In this document: piece after piece, positions 1-8,125 of the stretch
How positions within the stretch are numbered: position 1 is the stretch's first letter
Layout: each line of letters opens with the position of its first letter
IMG/VR virus record: IMGVR_UViG_3300049491_000529
Location: 1 to 28,304 of that record
Direction: 5' to 3' (one strand)
Source of the DNA: a virus
DNA length: 28,304 nt
Notes under the pieces: generated by a model
What the model was told of the DNA's origin: nothing
The model's input: only the letters and a program-made list of their open reading frames with translations
The model's database searches: none
Translations under genes and position numbers: made by a program

Positions 1-219
1 ATGAAAGCGGAAATGGAAAAACGCAAACAGGAAATCGAAGCGAAAAAAATCGCCGGGGAGGTAACGTTAATACAGTTACCAAGCGTTATCCCACTGCCCG
101 CGGACGCGCCTGTGTTACCGCCACCGCCTGAGCCGCCCGCGCCTGAGCCTGAGCCCGCGCCTAAGAAAGTAAAACCCAAAGCCGCTCCGGGTAAAGCGAG
201 TGGCAAAATTAAAAAGTAA
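1..219 (+). CDS. Pro/Lys-rich protein or C-terminal part of a gene cut by the window edge
   Basis: The frame is open from base 1, so the ATG at position 1 may be internal and the true start may lie outside the window. The visible 72 residues are a charged helix-like stretch (about 1-20), a hydrophobic patch, a Pro/Glu/Ala-rich stretch (about 33-54) and a Lys/Ala/Gly-rich tail. No family is recognised. It lies 9 bases before the scaffold-like gene, so it belongs to the head cassette; by position it could be the tail end of a portal- or minor-head-type protein, but nothing in the sequence proves this. Confidence 0.55.
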   Translation: MKAEMEKRKQEIEAKKIAGEVTLIQLPSVIPLPADAPVLPPPPEPPAPEPEPAPKKVKPKAAPGKASGKIKK

Positions 220-228
220 GTTAAAGCG

Positions 229-1086
229 ATGAAAGTTTTAGATTTTTTAAAAAGGGTTTTAGACGAGGCGAAAGCTGACCTCGCTAAAGCCGGAGTTACT
301 GAGTTAACCGCGGAAACGGATTTACCCGATGACGTTGTTAACACTTATTCAAGTAATCTGTTAACGCGGGAGCGCGCTGAGGCGGACCCGGTTATCTTTG
401 GAAAGTTACGCGGGCGTCTTTACGCTGAGGTTAACGACGGGTTCGACCGTGACTTTGTGGCGTTTGCTGAGGCTAACCTTCCAAAGGAAACAACCGAAAA
501 AATTAAAGCGGAAAAGATTACGCGCGCTAAGTGGGATTTATTACGGGGCGCGTTACCAAAGAGCGGGACCGAGACTGAGCAAATGAAAGCGGCCCGGTTG
601 GAAATTGAAAAGTTACACACGGAATTAAAAGCAAAGGACACCGCGTTTGAAACGTTTAAAGGTGAAGCGGACGGTAAGTTAAACGACTTTCAAAAAAGTT
701 ATTTACTGTCTCAGGAGGTAGCTAAACTTCCTATCGCTGACACTGCAAAGCAATTTTTAACGTTAGCCGATATACAAAATAAATTTGTCGAGGCGATAGG
801 TAAGAAAGGTATAATCCTAACGTTGGAAAACAACACGTTAACCCCTAAGGTAAAGACAGCCGAGGGTGCTTTAATGGATCATTTCGTTGGTAATGTTAAA
901 AGCACGTTACCTGATCTATTTAAAACTGAGTTAACGCAGTACCTTAAACAGTCTAACGGGGGCGGTAACCCTCCCGCACCGCCCGCGCCACCCGCGCCCG
1001 GTATACCCGCGGGCGGGCTGAGCCTTCAGGAAATGAACGCCCGCGCTGTAAAGGAAAAGTTTGAAAAAATGAAACAGGGGCAGTAA
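229..1086 (+). CDS. probable capsid scaffolding protein
   Basis: 285 residues, very rich in Lys, Glu and Ala. The central part (about 115-160) is a predicted coiled coil with regular charged heptads. Residues about 245-265 form a Pro/Ala/Gly linker, followed by a short basic helix at the C-terminus (ending KFEKMKQGQ). A helical coiled-coil protein with a short basic C-terminal tail directly before the major capsid gene is the usual layout of a phage scaffold, whose tail binds the capsid protein during prohead assembly. No protease motif is seen. An intrinsic terminator follows ten bases after the stop, so this gene and the capsid gene are probably separate transcripts. Function is inferred from composition and position. 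Confidence 0.6.
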   Translation: MKVLDFLKRVLDEAKADLAKAGVTELTAETDLPDDVVNTYSSNLLTRERAEADPVIFGKLRGRLYAEVNDGFDRDFVAFAEANLPKETTEKIKAEKITRAKWDLLRGALPKSGTETEQMKAARLEIEKLHTELKAKDTAFETFKGEADGKLNDFQKSYLLSQEVAKLPIADTAKQFLTLADIQNKFVEAIGKKGIILTLENNTLTPKVKTAEGALMDHFVGNVKSTLPDLFKTELTQYLKQSNGGGNPPAPPAPPAPGIPAGGLSLQEMNARAVKEKFEKMKQGQ

Positions 1087-1095
1087 TCACTCAGG

Positions 1096-1130
1096 GCGGG
1101 GGAGCCCGTAAGCTGTCCCGCTTTGTTTTT
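1096..1130 (+). terminator. intrinsic terminator after scaffold-like gene
   Basis: Stem 1096-1105 pairs with 1112-1121 (GCGGG/CCCGC outer part, one internal mismatch, loop CCGTAA) followed by TTTGTTTTT. The T-tract contains the -33 TTG of the next promoter, so stopping and restarting transcription are packed together. Confidence 0.7.
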
Positions 1131-1153
1131 AAAATTATTTTCGCTTATATTTG
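1123..1153 (+). promoter_or_regulatory. Bacteroidota-type promoter for the capsid gene
   Basis: TTG at 1123-1125, a 20-base spacer, and TATATTTG at 1146-1153. This matches the known Bacteroidota sigma-factor consensus (TTG, 19-21 bases, TAnnTTTG). Transcription would begin near 1160, giving a leader of about 120 bases before the ATG at 1284. The leader starts with a hairpin (TTCAGC 1162-1167 with GCTGAA 1175-1180) that could stabilise the mRNA 5' end. Confidence 0.75.
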
Positions 1154-1283
1154 GTTCTATGTTCAGCGTTTCAGGCTGAAGGAGTTTTTAAAGGGTGTCT
1201 AACACCGGATTTTTTTTCTTAGAAGCGACACAACGCTTGGCTGTCTTTCTCTTTTCGAATTTAAAAACTAAAATCTTATAACA

Positions 1284-2483
1284 ATGAAAAATCAAAAAAC
1301 TTCTTCTATGGGTACGCTGTTAGCGTTCTCAATTAATCTTTTGCTATTTACCTGCCTCATGTTATTTGTACCGCTCGGTGCTGAGTCAGGGGTGGTCCTT
1401 GCCGCGACACCTTTCGTAAACCTCGCGGGCGCGTGCTCTTCGATTTTGACTTACGTTGAAAGTATCGCGGGGCAAAATAATCCTTTCACGCTCGGAAGGA
1501 AAATCGGCGCGTTAGATTATATCACAAGCCCGATGAACGGTGGTATTAAAGCGAGTTTAATTTCGGTTGACAGCGGGCGAAAGTTAGCGCACGGTCGCGT
1601 TGTGTATAAGCAAAGAGCCAGACCTTGTGACATGGTAAGCACCCCGGTTGGTCTATGTACTACTCCCCAAACGCCACGCCCTAAAGAAGTAGATGTAACG
1701 ATTAACAATTACGTTGGGTCTAAGCCTCAGTCGTTTTCAAACTCTGATATGATTAACATTTGTCAGGACACGACCGGGTTTATTCAGGACTATGTTCTGA
1801 GCTTTATGCGCGCGGGCCGCGAGCGCGTAAGCGAATTAATCCTCGCTGATCTGAAGTCAACCGTTGGTATTAACTACCAACACAACGGTAGTGTTACAGC
1901 ACCGGGCGCGTGTGTTAGCAAAACTTTAATCGGAACGGTTAACAGCCAAAAAGTTCCGCTGTTTGGTAATTACTCAGACATCCTCCTCGATTATCAAAAT
2001 AACCAACTTAACGGTATACCCGTTATGATCGGGGACGGAAATTTTTGGCAGTTTACTCAGTTAGCCGCGCTCGCGTGTTGCAACGCGTCTATCCCGTTTG
2101 ATAACGCGGTGATGGCAGCGCAAGCGGCGATCTATATTGATCAGGCCGCGAGCCGTGTGTTAACGGCTAATCAAATTATTATGACCGGGTTCGGTATCAA
2201 TCACTTGCTGTGGTTTAATGAGAATTTGAACATTAACATTAACACCCCTATACAACAGCATATAGTGGTGCCTGACCCTCTATACCCAGCGTTATCTTGG
2301 GACATCGATTTCGTGTTTGACGAGTGTACGAAGTCATGGATTTTCAAAATCGGTGCGTGGGTTGATACGTTTAACGTTTTTCAAGCTGACTCGTTTGGAA
2401 GCGACCCTTCGCTGACCCCTGATTGTCACGATGACCTCGAAGGTATGTTAGGCAATTTCTGCTATAACATAGCCGCGGTTTAA
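1284..2483 (+). CDS. probable major capsid protein
   Basis: 399 residues. It directly follows the scaffold-like gene and sits alone between a strong promoter and a strong terminator, as expected for the most abundant virion protein. The identification rests on this context and length; no fold-defining motif can be claimed by eye. Two oddities. Residues about 10-41 form a long hydrophobic signal-like stretch (includes LLAFSINLLLF) ending in VVLAATP, unusual for a cytoplasmically assembled capsid protein. There are about eleven cysteines, several closely spaced (ACCN, RPCDM then GLCTT), so disulfides or metal binding in the shell are possible. In-frame ATGs at residues 9 and 26 are alternative starts; 1284 is chosen because it is the first ATG after the AT-rich leader. 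A secreted or membrane-anchored protein is the main alternative. Confidence 0.6.
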   Translation: MKNQKTSSMGTLLAFSINLLLFTCLMLFVPLGAESGVVLAATPFVNLAGACSSILTYVESIAGQNNPFTLGRKIGALDYITSPMNGGIKASLISVDSGRKLAHGRVVYKQRARPCDMVSTPVGLCTTPQTPRPKEVDVTINNYVGSKPQSFSNSDMINICQDTTGFIQDYVLSFMRAGRERVSELILADLKSTVGINYQHNGSVTAPGACVSKTLIGTVNSQKVPLFGNYSDILLDYQNNQLNGIPVMIGDGNFWQFTQLAALACCNASIPFDNAVMAAQAAIYIDQAASRVLTANQIIMTGFGINHLLWFNENLNININTPIQQHIVVPDPLYPALSWDIDFVFDECTKSWIFKIGAWVDTFNVFQADSFGSDPSLTPDCHDDLEGMLGNFCYNIAAV

Positions 2484-2499
2484 TTTTGCTGTAAGTGTT

Positions 2500-2536
2500 A
2501 GTCGTCGGGGTTAGCTTTGCCCCGGCGACTTTTTTT
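2500..2536 (+). terminator. strong intrinsic terminator after capsid gene
   Basis: Eleven-base arms (2500-2510 with 2520-2530, one G-T wobble) around a nine-base loop, followed by seven T. No convincing promoter is seen between here and the next structural gene, so downstream genes probably depend on read-through, giving less product than the capsid gene. Confidence 0.85.
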
Positions 2537-2585
2537 AAAAAGCACGCGTAAAGCAAGCGGGACGGAAAACATAAACACTTTAGCG

Positions 2586-3563
2586 ATGTTAATACTCATA
2601 CCTTTAGAAGGCCCCTCAGCCACCGGGTTACAAGCCAAAGAACTCATGGGCTTAACGGTTAATTCGATTAATGAGTTAGCCGACTCAGACGTAACAAACT
2701 TCGAAAAATTTTACGACGAGTTATACCTCAGGGCTTACAGGGCGTTGCTATCAGACGCACAAAAAATCCTTAGCGGTTTTTATAAGTACCCGGACGGGAC
2801 TTATGTATCAGGCAAATTTAATTTTAACAAAAAAATATCGACCCTCGAGACGTCTGAATTTATTAGCGTCTTACAGGGTAACGCGGGTTATGCCGGGGCG
2901 CGGATCACATGGCCTCCGAGTCAGTATAGCGTTGCCAACGTTGGGATAGTAAACGTGTTTATCAAAACGTTACAAAGCCCTTCGATAGTAACGTTGCGTA
3001 TATATGATAACACGCTTGATCCTTTGCTTGGCGGCTTACTCTATGAAAAAGAGTTCCCGGTAAACGCAGGGTTAAACTCGTTACCAGTTTTCTTTAACGT
3101 TAACACGGTCGATTTTTCTATACTGATCGATTTAGCTGATCAGGTTTTCTATCAGTCAAAACAAAAGTTTTATTATAACGGGGAGTGGATCGATCAGGAC
3201 ATTTCCTGTTCTATGCCTTGCGCGGGCGGTGCTATGATCAGTTACCAAATAAACGGTGGCGGTGTTAACGCGTTTGTTACCGCGCTCTGTTCTTTGGAAC
3301 GTTTCATCGAGCAAAATTTTGCGCTGTTTCAATTTCAATTATATTACTCTATCGGTCGGGAATTTATGAAAGAGCGGATTACCTCTGACCGGGTTAACCA
3401 ATATACCGTTATCAGCTTAGAACGCGCAACGCAATTACTAACGTTATACGAAACGGACTATGTAAACGCGTTAGACTCTTTGCGGTCTATTAATCAAATC
3501 CCTGAGGACTTTCAATGTTTTAATTGCAAATCAGTTTTGTCGACAAAGAATTTATTACCTTAA
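2586..3563 (+). CDS. putative virion structural protein, Cys-pair rich
   Basis: Unrecognised, 325 residues from the ATG at 2586. A longer frame begins at a TTG at 2517, but that codon lies inside the terminator hairpin, so the first ATG after it is preferred. The protein looks mixed alpha/beta and soluble and contains cysteine pairs (SCSMPC around residue 210 and QCFNC near the C-terminus). Its position, right after the capsid gene and before small neck-type genes, suggests a head or connector component. No enzyme motif is seen. Confidence 0.65.
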   Translation: MLILIPLEGPSATGLQAKELMGLTVNSINELADSDVTNFEKFYDELYLRAYRALLSDAQKILSGFYKYPDGTYVSGKFNFNKKISTLETSEFISVLQGNAGYAGARITWPPSQYSVANVGIVNVFIKTLQSPSIVTLRIYDNTLDPLLGGLLYEKEFPVNAGLNSLPVFFNVNTVDFSILIDLADQVFYQSKQKFYYNGEWIDQDISCSMPCAGGAMISYQINGGGVNAFVTALCSLERFIEQNFALFQFQLYYSIGREFMKERITSDRVNQYTVISLERATQLLTLYETDYVNALDSLRSINQIPEDFQCFNCKSVLSTKNLLP

Positions 3564-3575
3564 ACAATTTATATT

Positions 3576-3668
3576 ATGGCAAAGATTATTAAAACACCTA
3601 CTATCCCACCAAAAGCACCGCGTACTGCCGGGGGCAAAAGCGGTGGCTGCTCAAGCTGCGGACGATAA
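3576..3668 (+). CDS. 30-residue basic peptide with C-terminal CSSC motif
   Basis: ATG at 3576, stop TAA at 3666-3668, starting 13 bases after the previous stop. Basic and Pro-rich N-terminal half, Gly/Lys/Ser linker, then a C-terminal CSSCGR. The gap otherwise has no gene, spacing fits the operon, and the next gene starts 13 bases on. A CxxC pair in a tiny protein suggests metal binding or a disulfide; a structural accessory is plausible. No family recognised. Confidence 0.5.
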   Translation: MAKIIKTPTIPPKAPRTAGGKSGGCSSCGR

Positions 3669-3680
3669 CGTTTGGGTTAT

Positions 3681-4076
3681 ATGTTTAAAGACGTAACCGA
3701 AAAACTCGATAACTTTGAGCGCGAGCAACGCAAGGCCGCGCTTACGGTTTTCGCTATTCATAAGCCCCGGATATTCGAACGCGGTATAAACGCTAACGGG
3801 GGTAAGATAGGCGAGTATAAGGACGGCCCCTATAAAGCTATGAGGGCAAAGCGCGGGAGGGAGACCGCGTTTGTGAATTTAGAAATGTTCGGCTCGATGA
3901 AAAAAGATTATCAACCCACCAAAGTAGGTGTGGTCGGTTACGGTTTCAGTAATCAGAAAGAGTCGGATAAAGCTGATTTTAACGAAGAGCGTTACGGGCT
4001 GATATTTGAGTTAACACCTGAGGAGGCAGCGTTATACGCTCAGCTTTTGTCGGATCAAATTTTTGGTAAGAAATGA
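3681..4076 (+). CDS. possible virion morphogenesis / HK97 gp10-like neck protein
   Basis: 131 residues from the ATG at 3681; a TTG nine bases upstream is in frame but less likely. Pattern: charged N-terminal helix, a Gly-rich strand region (GKIGEYKDGPYKAMR), a basic segment, then a strand-rich core with VGVVGYGF and a C-terminal helix. This layout and size recall small head-tail joining proteins (gp10/virion morphogenesis type), and the position between head proteins and tail-end genes agrees. The match is weak and by eye; treat as a putative connector. The stop overlaps the next start (ATGA at 4073). Confidence 0.45.
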   Translation: MFKDVTEKLDNFEREQRKAALTVFAIHKPRIFERGINANGGKIGEYKDGPYKAMRAKRGRETAFVNLEMFGSMKKDYQPTKVGVVGYGFSNQKESDKADFNEERYGLIFELTPEEAALYAQLLSDQIFGKK

Positions 4077-4186
4077 AAAGACGCCTCGCGCTTATTTTTT
4101 TAATCGCGTTAATAACGTTACTATTAGCGGGGTGCGTGTCAGTAAATTACTCGCGGACGGTGGTACATAAAACAAAAACAAAATGA
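4073..4186 (+). CDS. 37-residue lipoprotein
   Basis: Translates to a basic start (MKRRLA), a hydrophobic core (LIFLIALITLLL) and a perfect lipobox LAGC, leaving only 17 residues after signal peptidase II cleavage, ending in Lys-rich KTKTK. It would be a lipid-anchored periplasmic or outer-membrane peptide. Both ends overlap neighbours in ATGA (start in the previous stop, stop at 4184-4186 with the next start at 4183), which supports translation. Known small phage lipoproteins include superinfection-exclusion proteins such as T5 Llp and outer-membrane spanin subunits; neither role is proven, and no partner inner spanin was recognised nearby. Confidence 0.7.
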   Translation: MKRRLALIFLIALITLLLAGCVSVNYSRTVVHKTKTK

Positions 4187-4695
4187 ATGATCCCGTTTAT
4201 GATATTATAAGAAACATAGAGGCGGCGTTGGCCAGTAAGTTTACGGGTAAGTATTACGGGCTTTGTGAATTAGTTAACGGTCAGGCTGAGCGTTACCCGG
4301 TAACTATCGCCACGAAACGTGACCGCGTTAACCCGGCAGATACGTGGCAGCTTCAGATATACCACAGACTATTAGCCGGGGTAAGGGTTCCGGAGGAAGA
4401 GTTCGGTCGTAACGTTGTCATTGATCAGACGGTCCGCTTAGTTATAATCGCTAACGTTAACATGGGCGAAACGTTACCGCACAAAATTGTAAAAGCGTTA
4501 CCGCGTAAAGTAATCGTTACAGAAGGCGCGGGGATGTTAACTGATATTATGAACTTAAACACAGACCACGAAACGATAGCGACAACCGAATTTGGTCCTA
4601 TGCCTGAGGATAAACATCGTTTAGTTAAAAATCTTTTTGTTATAGAGTACACGTTGCGCTTGCAGCTTTGTGAGCCTATACCTTTAAACCCTTAA
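4183..4695 (+). CDS. putative tail terminator/completion protein
   Basis: 170 residues, soluble, strand-rich, with an N-terminal helix (YDIIRNIEAAL) followed by a beta meander and a C-terminal strand (NLFVIEYTLRLQLCEP). Size and position after the gp10-like gene match the usual order of tail completion or terminator proteins, which cap the tail tube at the head joint. This is inferred mainly from gene order. Translationally coupled to the lipoprotein gene. Confidence 0.4.
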   Translation: MNDPVYDIIRNIEAALASKFTGKYYGLCELVNGQAERYPVTIATKRDRVNPADTWQLQIYHRLLAGVRVPEEEFGRNVVIDQTVRLVIIANVNMGETLPHKIVKALPRKVIVTEGAGMLTDIMNLNTDHETIATTEFGPMPEDKHRLVKNLFVIEYTLRLQLCEPIPLNP

Positions 4696-4699
4696 CGTT

Positions 4700-5026
4700 A
4701 TGAATATACAAATCCAAAACGAGGTTATTAATTATCTAAGCACCGGGGCGCGGGCGGATTTTTTTTATCACAAAGGAACTATCGCGGTTTACGATGTAAT
4801 ATTATTAAACCTACCGCAAGCGATCTCAGGCGTAACGATTAAAATTTACGCAAAGCAAAACGGCGATTTGTTACACACGTTTATCGGCGGGGTTACTCCT
4901 CCCGACCGTTTTGTCTGGGCAATTTTATTTACTGATTTCGCAAATGATAAGCCGTTAAACTATTGGGTTGAAGCGGTTGATCAATCATTTCAATTATTAT
5001 TTTATGGGTCCTTTACCTTAATGTAA
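4700..5026 (+). CDS. hypothetical small beta-rich virion protein
   Basis: 108 residues, unrecognised. The sequence alternates hydrophobic and polar residues through an immunoglobulin-like or jelly-roll-like stretch (VTIKIYAKQNGDLLHTF, then WVEAVDQSFQLLFYGSF). It starts four bases after the previous stop and ends six bases before the spike gene, so a baseplate, adaptor or fibre-attachment role is possible. Confidence 0.55.
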   Translation: MNIQIQNEVINYLSTGARADFFYHKGTIAVYDVILLNLPQAISGVTIKIYAKQNGDLLHTFIGGVTPPDRFVWAILFTDFANDKPLNYWVEAVDQSFQLLFYGSFTLM

Positions 5027-5032
5027 ACAGCA

Positions 5033-7828
5033 ATGAGTAATCCAAAATATACAAAAGGCGAACGCGGAAGGCGTAACGTTTTTATGATGGACCTAATCGG
5101 GTTCGGCAGCGGTAGTGATAACGGTGGGGGTACGCCTTCACCTGTGCAATTATACATTCCTATCCCGGACGCGCCTTTCTCAACCGGGTTTAATAGAGTG
5201 CAAGCGGGGCTAACGGTTGCCGGGCAATTTCGCACGTCTGATTTCGGTGGGTTCTTTGATATTATAATGGACGGTAACTTTACAGACGGGATAACGTTTG
5301 CGGGTCCCATCTTAGGTACTCAGGCGGTGCCGTATCGTTTTGTAAACAAAGCCGCGTGCGTTGTCGGTAATAATACAAAAGGGTTTGCAACGGTTAACGC
5401 GTCTATCGATTATATAGAAATTTACGGAAAGAACGCGGCCACGCCTATGATCATTTTTGCGACGGGGGCGTCCTTTAGCGCGATAGTTTGGGCGGCTCAG
5501 TCAGGCGGTACAAGTTTATTAATACAAAATATAGTGGCCAAAGACGCTGACTCCTCAGGCGTTTTAATTAATACATCCTCGGCAACGTCAACCTATCGAA
5601 ATTTAATTTTTAAGTTTTACCGAAACATCGGAAAGCTAACAGGCGAGGAAGGATTTTATTTAGGTAGTACGACCACACCCTTTGCGACCTTTGGTAGTAT
5701 AACTATACAAGATTGTTTCATCGCAAATAAGGGGTGGGACTCAGCGCAAATCGGACACTGCTTTAGCCTGAGCATGAACCGTTTTACGTCTTACAACACC
5801 GGGGTTGATAACACGAATCAGCAGGACCATTTAATACAGGTTATAGATACTAACGGCTTAATCGAAAATTCTGTTTTTGATTTGGCCCCGCGCCTGTGTA
5901 ACATCTTTACCCACGGGATAACGTTTCGTAACTGTTACTTCCGCTTTAATGATCCTACCGAGTTAGGTTTCATTGGTAGGACTGATAATTTAAGTTATTA
6001 CCCGACCCCGCGCTTTAACGGTCTGCCGATCTTATTTGAAAATTGCGTTTTCCATGACATGAGCGGGTCCGCGGTTGGCGCGTTAGTTAACGTGCAGGAG
6101 CGTATAGCAAACGTTGAATTTAAAAACTGTCAGTTTCAAACGCTTAAAACGATTTTGTTTCAGGACAGCCGCGCGGTTGGTTTTACAAACACGTTAATCG
6201 GAAACCTTACGACTAACGGTAACACACTCGTAACAAATTTAGAAGCGCCCGTGTATATGAGTCTAAGCGCGGACGCTTATGATACCCACGGCCTGATAAC
6301 AAATTCGTTTTTCCTTTCACGGGGTATGGGTTATAGAACTTACACCGCTTTTGATAACGCGTATAAAGCTGTTATTGATTACGCGGTCGCTCAGGGTTAC
6401 GCAGTACCCTCAGCGTCTGTTCAGTTATCACAAAGCAAACTCGTGTATGATTTAAAGGCCGCGGGGCTTTGGGATAAGTTAGACGTCTTTTATAATTTCC
6501 TTACTAACGGGGATCATAACTTTGCAAAAATAAATTGGAAGAGTCCGGGCGCGTTTCAGGCGGTGGGCACAGGTCACGAACCAACGTTTACCCCCTTTGT
6601 TGGTTTCAAAGCTAACGGGTCATCGCAATACCTTAGCACTCAGTGGACCCCGTCTGTTAACGGTGTTAATTATAAAATCGCTAACGCGGGATTTTTTGCG
6701 GACGTACTGATAACGGTTGAAGCGTCTTTACAGGCTATCGCCGCGGTAATCGAACCGGGTATAATAGCACAGTTATACATTGATGCCACGGGTAAAATAG
6801 TTTCTCAGCTTAACACGGGCGCGGCTGTTACCGGGAGCGTGGTTCAATTAGCTACCTTTGCGCACGCTTATCAAATGAACCCGAACGCGCGTATCTATCA
6901 AAACGGGGTGCAATCAGTTACAGGCGCGTCGACGGGCGCGACCCTTAACACCTTTCCAATATTTCTATTAGCGCGTAACAACGCGGGTGCGCCTAACCTT
7001 TTCGGTAATGATACGATTAAATGTTTCGGAGCGGGCGACGCTTTACAGGGCAGCGAGTTAGTATTATATAACATTTGGAACCGTTACAAGGCCGGGCTGA
7101 GTTCGCGGACAGCGTACGAGGCTGTTATCGCGTACGCAACGCTTCAGGGTTACGCGTTACCCTCAGACGATCAGCAAATAATTCAAAATGAGTTAGTCGA
7201 ATCTTTAATGGCCGCGGGTGTTTGGGATAAGTTAGACGTCTTTTATAATTTCCTCGGTAACGGGGACGCGGACTTTGCGCGGATTAACTGGAAGAACCCC
7301 GGTGTTAATCAGATAGACACAACGGCGAGTATATATACACCTAACGCGGGGATCAGGTTCTTATCAGATACACCGCTTAACTATTTGCCGGGCGGGGCTG
7401 ATAACTATAAACAGGACGACGCCTCTTTAGCGGTTGACTTAGTAACAGCCGGGCCGGGCGGGGACGCCTTTGATAGCACGTTAATCGATAATTTTTCCGC
7501 GGCCTTTGCTCAGGACGGAAATGATTTTCACCTGCTATGGGCGTTAAATGATCAGACGATTAAGGATACAAACTTAGGGCGTTACACGTTCGGGTTTTAC
7601 AGTCTGTTAATACAGCGGACCCCGGCAAATGATTTAACAGTATGGCGTGGCGGTTTCTTACAGGAAAGTTATAACGCGCCCGCGACCGGGTTACCTGTTA
7701 GCCCGTTTGCGTACTCAGCCGCGCCCCAAACGGTGCACCGTATGTTAGCAGCCGGGGGTTCGCTCGCGGGGGCTGAGGCTCAGTTAAACAGCGCGTGGCA
7801 GGTCTATGTGGGTTACTTCAGTCTATAA
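5033..7828 (+). CDS. tail spike/fibre with beta-helix and two repeated C-terminal domains
   Basis: 931 residues. Gly/Ser-rich N-terminus (about 1-50), then a long stretch (about 60-420) of short repeated turns such as IQDCF, FRNCYF, FENCVF and FKNCQF, the signature of a right-handed parallel beta-helix as in phage spikes and polysaccharide lyases. Two homologous modules follow (about 435-680 and 695-931), each with AAG(L/V)WDKLDVFYNFL, then (I/L)NWK(S/N)P and a strand-rich part resembling concanavalin/LamG-like receptor-binding modules. Similar DVFY...NWKNP modules occur in other Bacteroidota phage fibres. It is the last gene of the virion block. No autocleavage domain or catalytic residues can be assigned by eye, so depolymerase activity is open. 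Confidence 0.75.
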   Translation: MSNPKYTKGERGRRNVFMMDLIGFGSGSDNGGGTPSPVQLYIPIPDAPFSTGFNRVQAGLTVAGQFRTSDFGGFFDIIMDGNFTDGITFAGPILGTQAVPYRFVNKAACVVGNNTKGFATVNASIDYIEIYGKNAATPMIIFATGASFSAIVWAAQSGGTSLLIQNIVAKDADSSGVLINTSSATSTYRNLIFKFYRNIGKLTGEEGFYLGSTTTPFATFGSITIQDCFIANKGWDSAQIGHCFSLSMNRFTSYNTGVDNTNQQDHLIQVIDTNGLIENSVFDLAPRLCNIFTHGITFRNCYFRFNDPTELGFIGRTDNLSYYPTPRFNGLPILFENCVFHDMSGSAVGALVNVQERIANVEFKNCQFQTLKTILFQDSRAVGFTNTLIGNLTTNGNTLVTNLEAPVYMSLSADAYDTHGLITNSFFLSRGMGYRTYTAFDNAYKAVIDYAVAQGYAVPSASVQLSQSKLVYDLKAAGLWDKLDVFYNFLTNGDHNFAKINWKSPGAFQAVGTGHEPTFTPFVGFKANGSSQYLSTQWTPSVNGVNYKIANAGFFADVLITVEASLQAIAAVIEPGIIAQLYIDATGKIVSQLNTGAAVTGSVVQLATFAHAYQMNPNARIYQNGVQSVTGASTGATLNTFPIFLLARNNAGAPNLFGNDTIKCFGAGDALQGSELVLYNIWNRYKAGLSSRTAYEAVIAYATLQGYALPSDDQQIIQNELVESLMAAGVWDKLDVFYNFLGNGDADFARINWKNPGVNQIDTTASIYTPNAGIRFLSDTPLNYLPGGADNYKQDDASLAVDLVTAGPGGDAFDSTLIDNFSAAFAQDGNDFHLLWALNDQTIKDTNLGRYTFGFYSLLIQRTPANDLTVWRGGFLQESYNAPATGLPVSPFAYSAAPQTVHRMLAAGGSLAGAEAQLNSAWQVYVGYFSL

Positions 7829-7870
7829 AAAATCCGCCCGGTAACGTTATCAGTGTGCCGGGCGGAATTT
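7827..7870. terminator. bidirectional terminator between convergent blocks
   Basis: Nine-base perfect arms (7833-7841 with 7858-7866), A-tract on the left and T-tract on the right, so it works both ways; the minus-strand side has six T and is stronger. It ends the spike transcript and the minus-strand gene whose last codons form one arm. Confidence 0.85.
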
Positions 7871-8125
7871 TGCTTCTATTTGTTTACGCCTGTCTATCGC
7901 GGCGATTAATTTTTTTTCCTGTCTCTTTGATAACGTTAGGGTATAGAACCCGGAGTCAGCGTATTTATAAAGCTGAGCGGGTGTTAAGAACGCAGCGAGT
8001 ATTTCTGTAAAGTATGAGGCGAAGGCGTACTCCTGATAGAAACCACCGTGGCCTGTGTTATATAACTCAGCCCCGGTGGTAACATTTATAATCGTGTTAT
8101 TCCAATGATCAACCGTTACTTTCAT
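7850..8125 (-). CDS. hypothetical protein, 91 residues
   Basis: Unrecognised. N-terminal strands (MKVTVDHWNNTIINVTTG), a Gly/Tyr segment, then helices with a basic C-terminus (KRQEKKLIAAIDRRKQ). The last codons lie in the terminator stem and the stop codon in its loop. It follows the next gene upstream without a gap, so it is the distal gene of the minus-strand operon. Confidence 0.6.
   Translation of the reverse strand: MKVTVDHWNNTIINVTTGAELYNTGHGGFYQEYAFASYFTEILAAFLTPAQLYKYADSGFYTLTLSKRQEKKLIAAIDRRKQIEAKFRPAH

Noticed and set aside
2481-2488. TAATTTTG box at the capsid stop codon
   Set aside because: No TTG 19-21 bases upstream and a terminator follows directly.
2517-2585. Upstream TTG start for the 325-residue structural gene
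   Set aside because: It lies in the terminator hairpin; the ATG at 2586 is the first sensible start.
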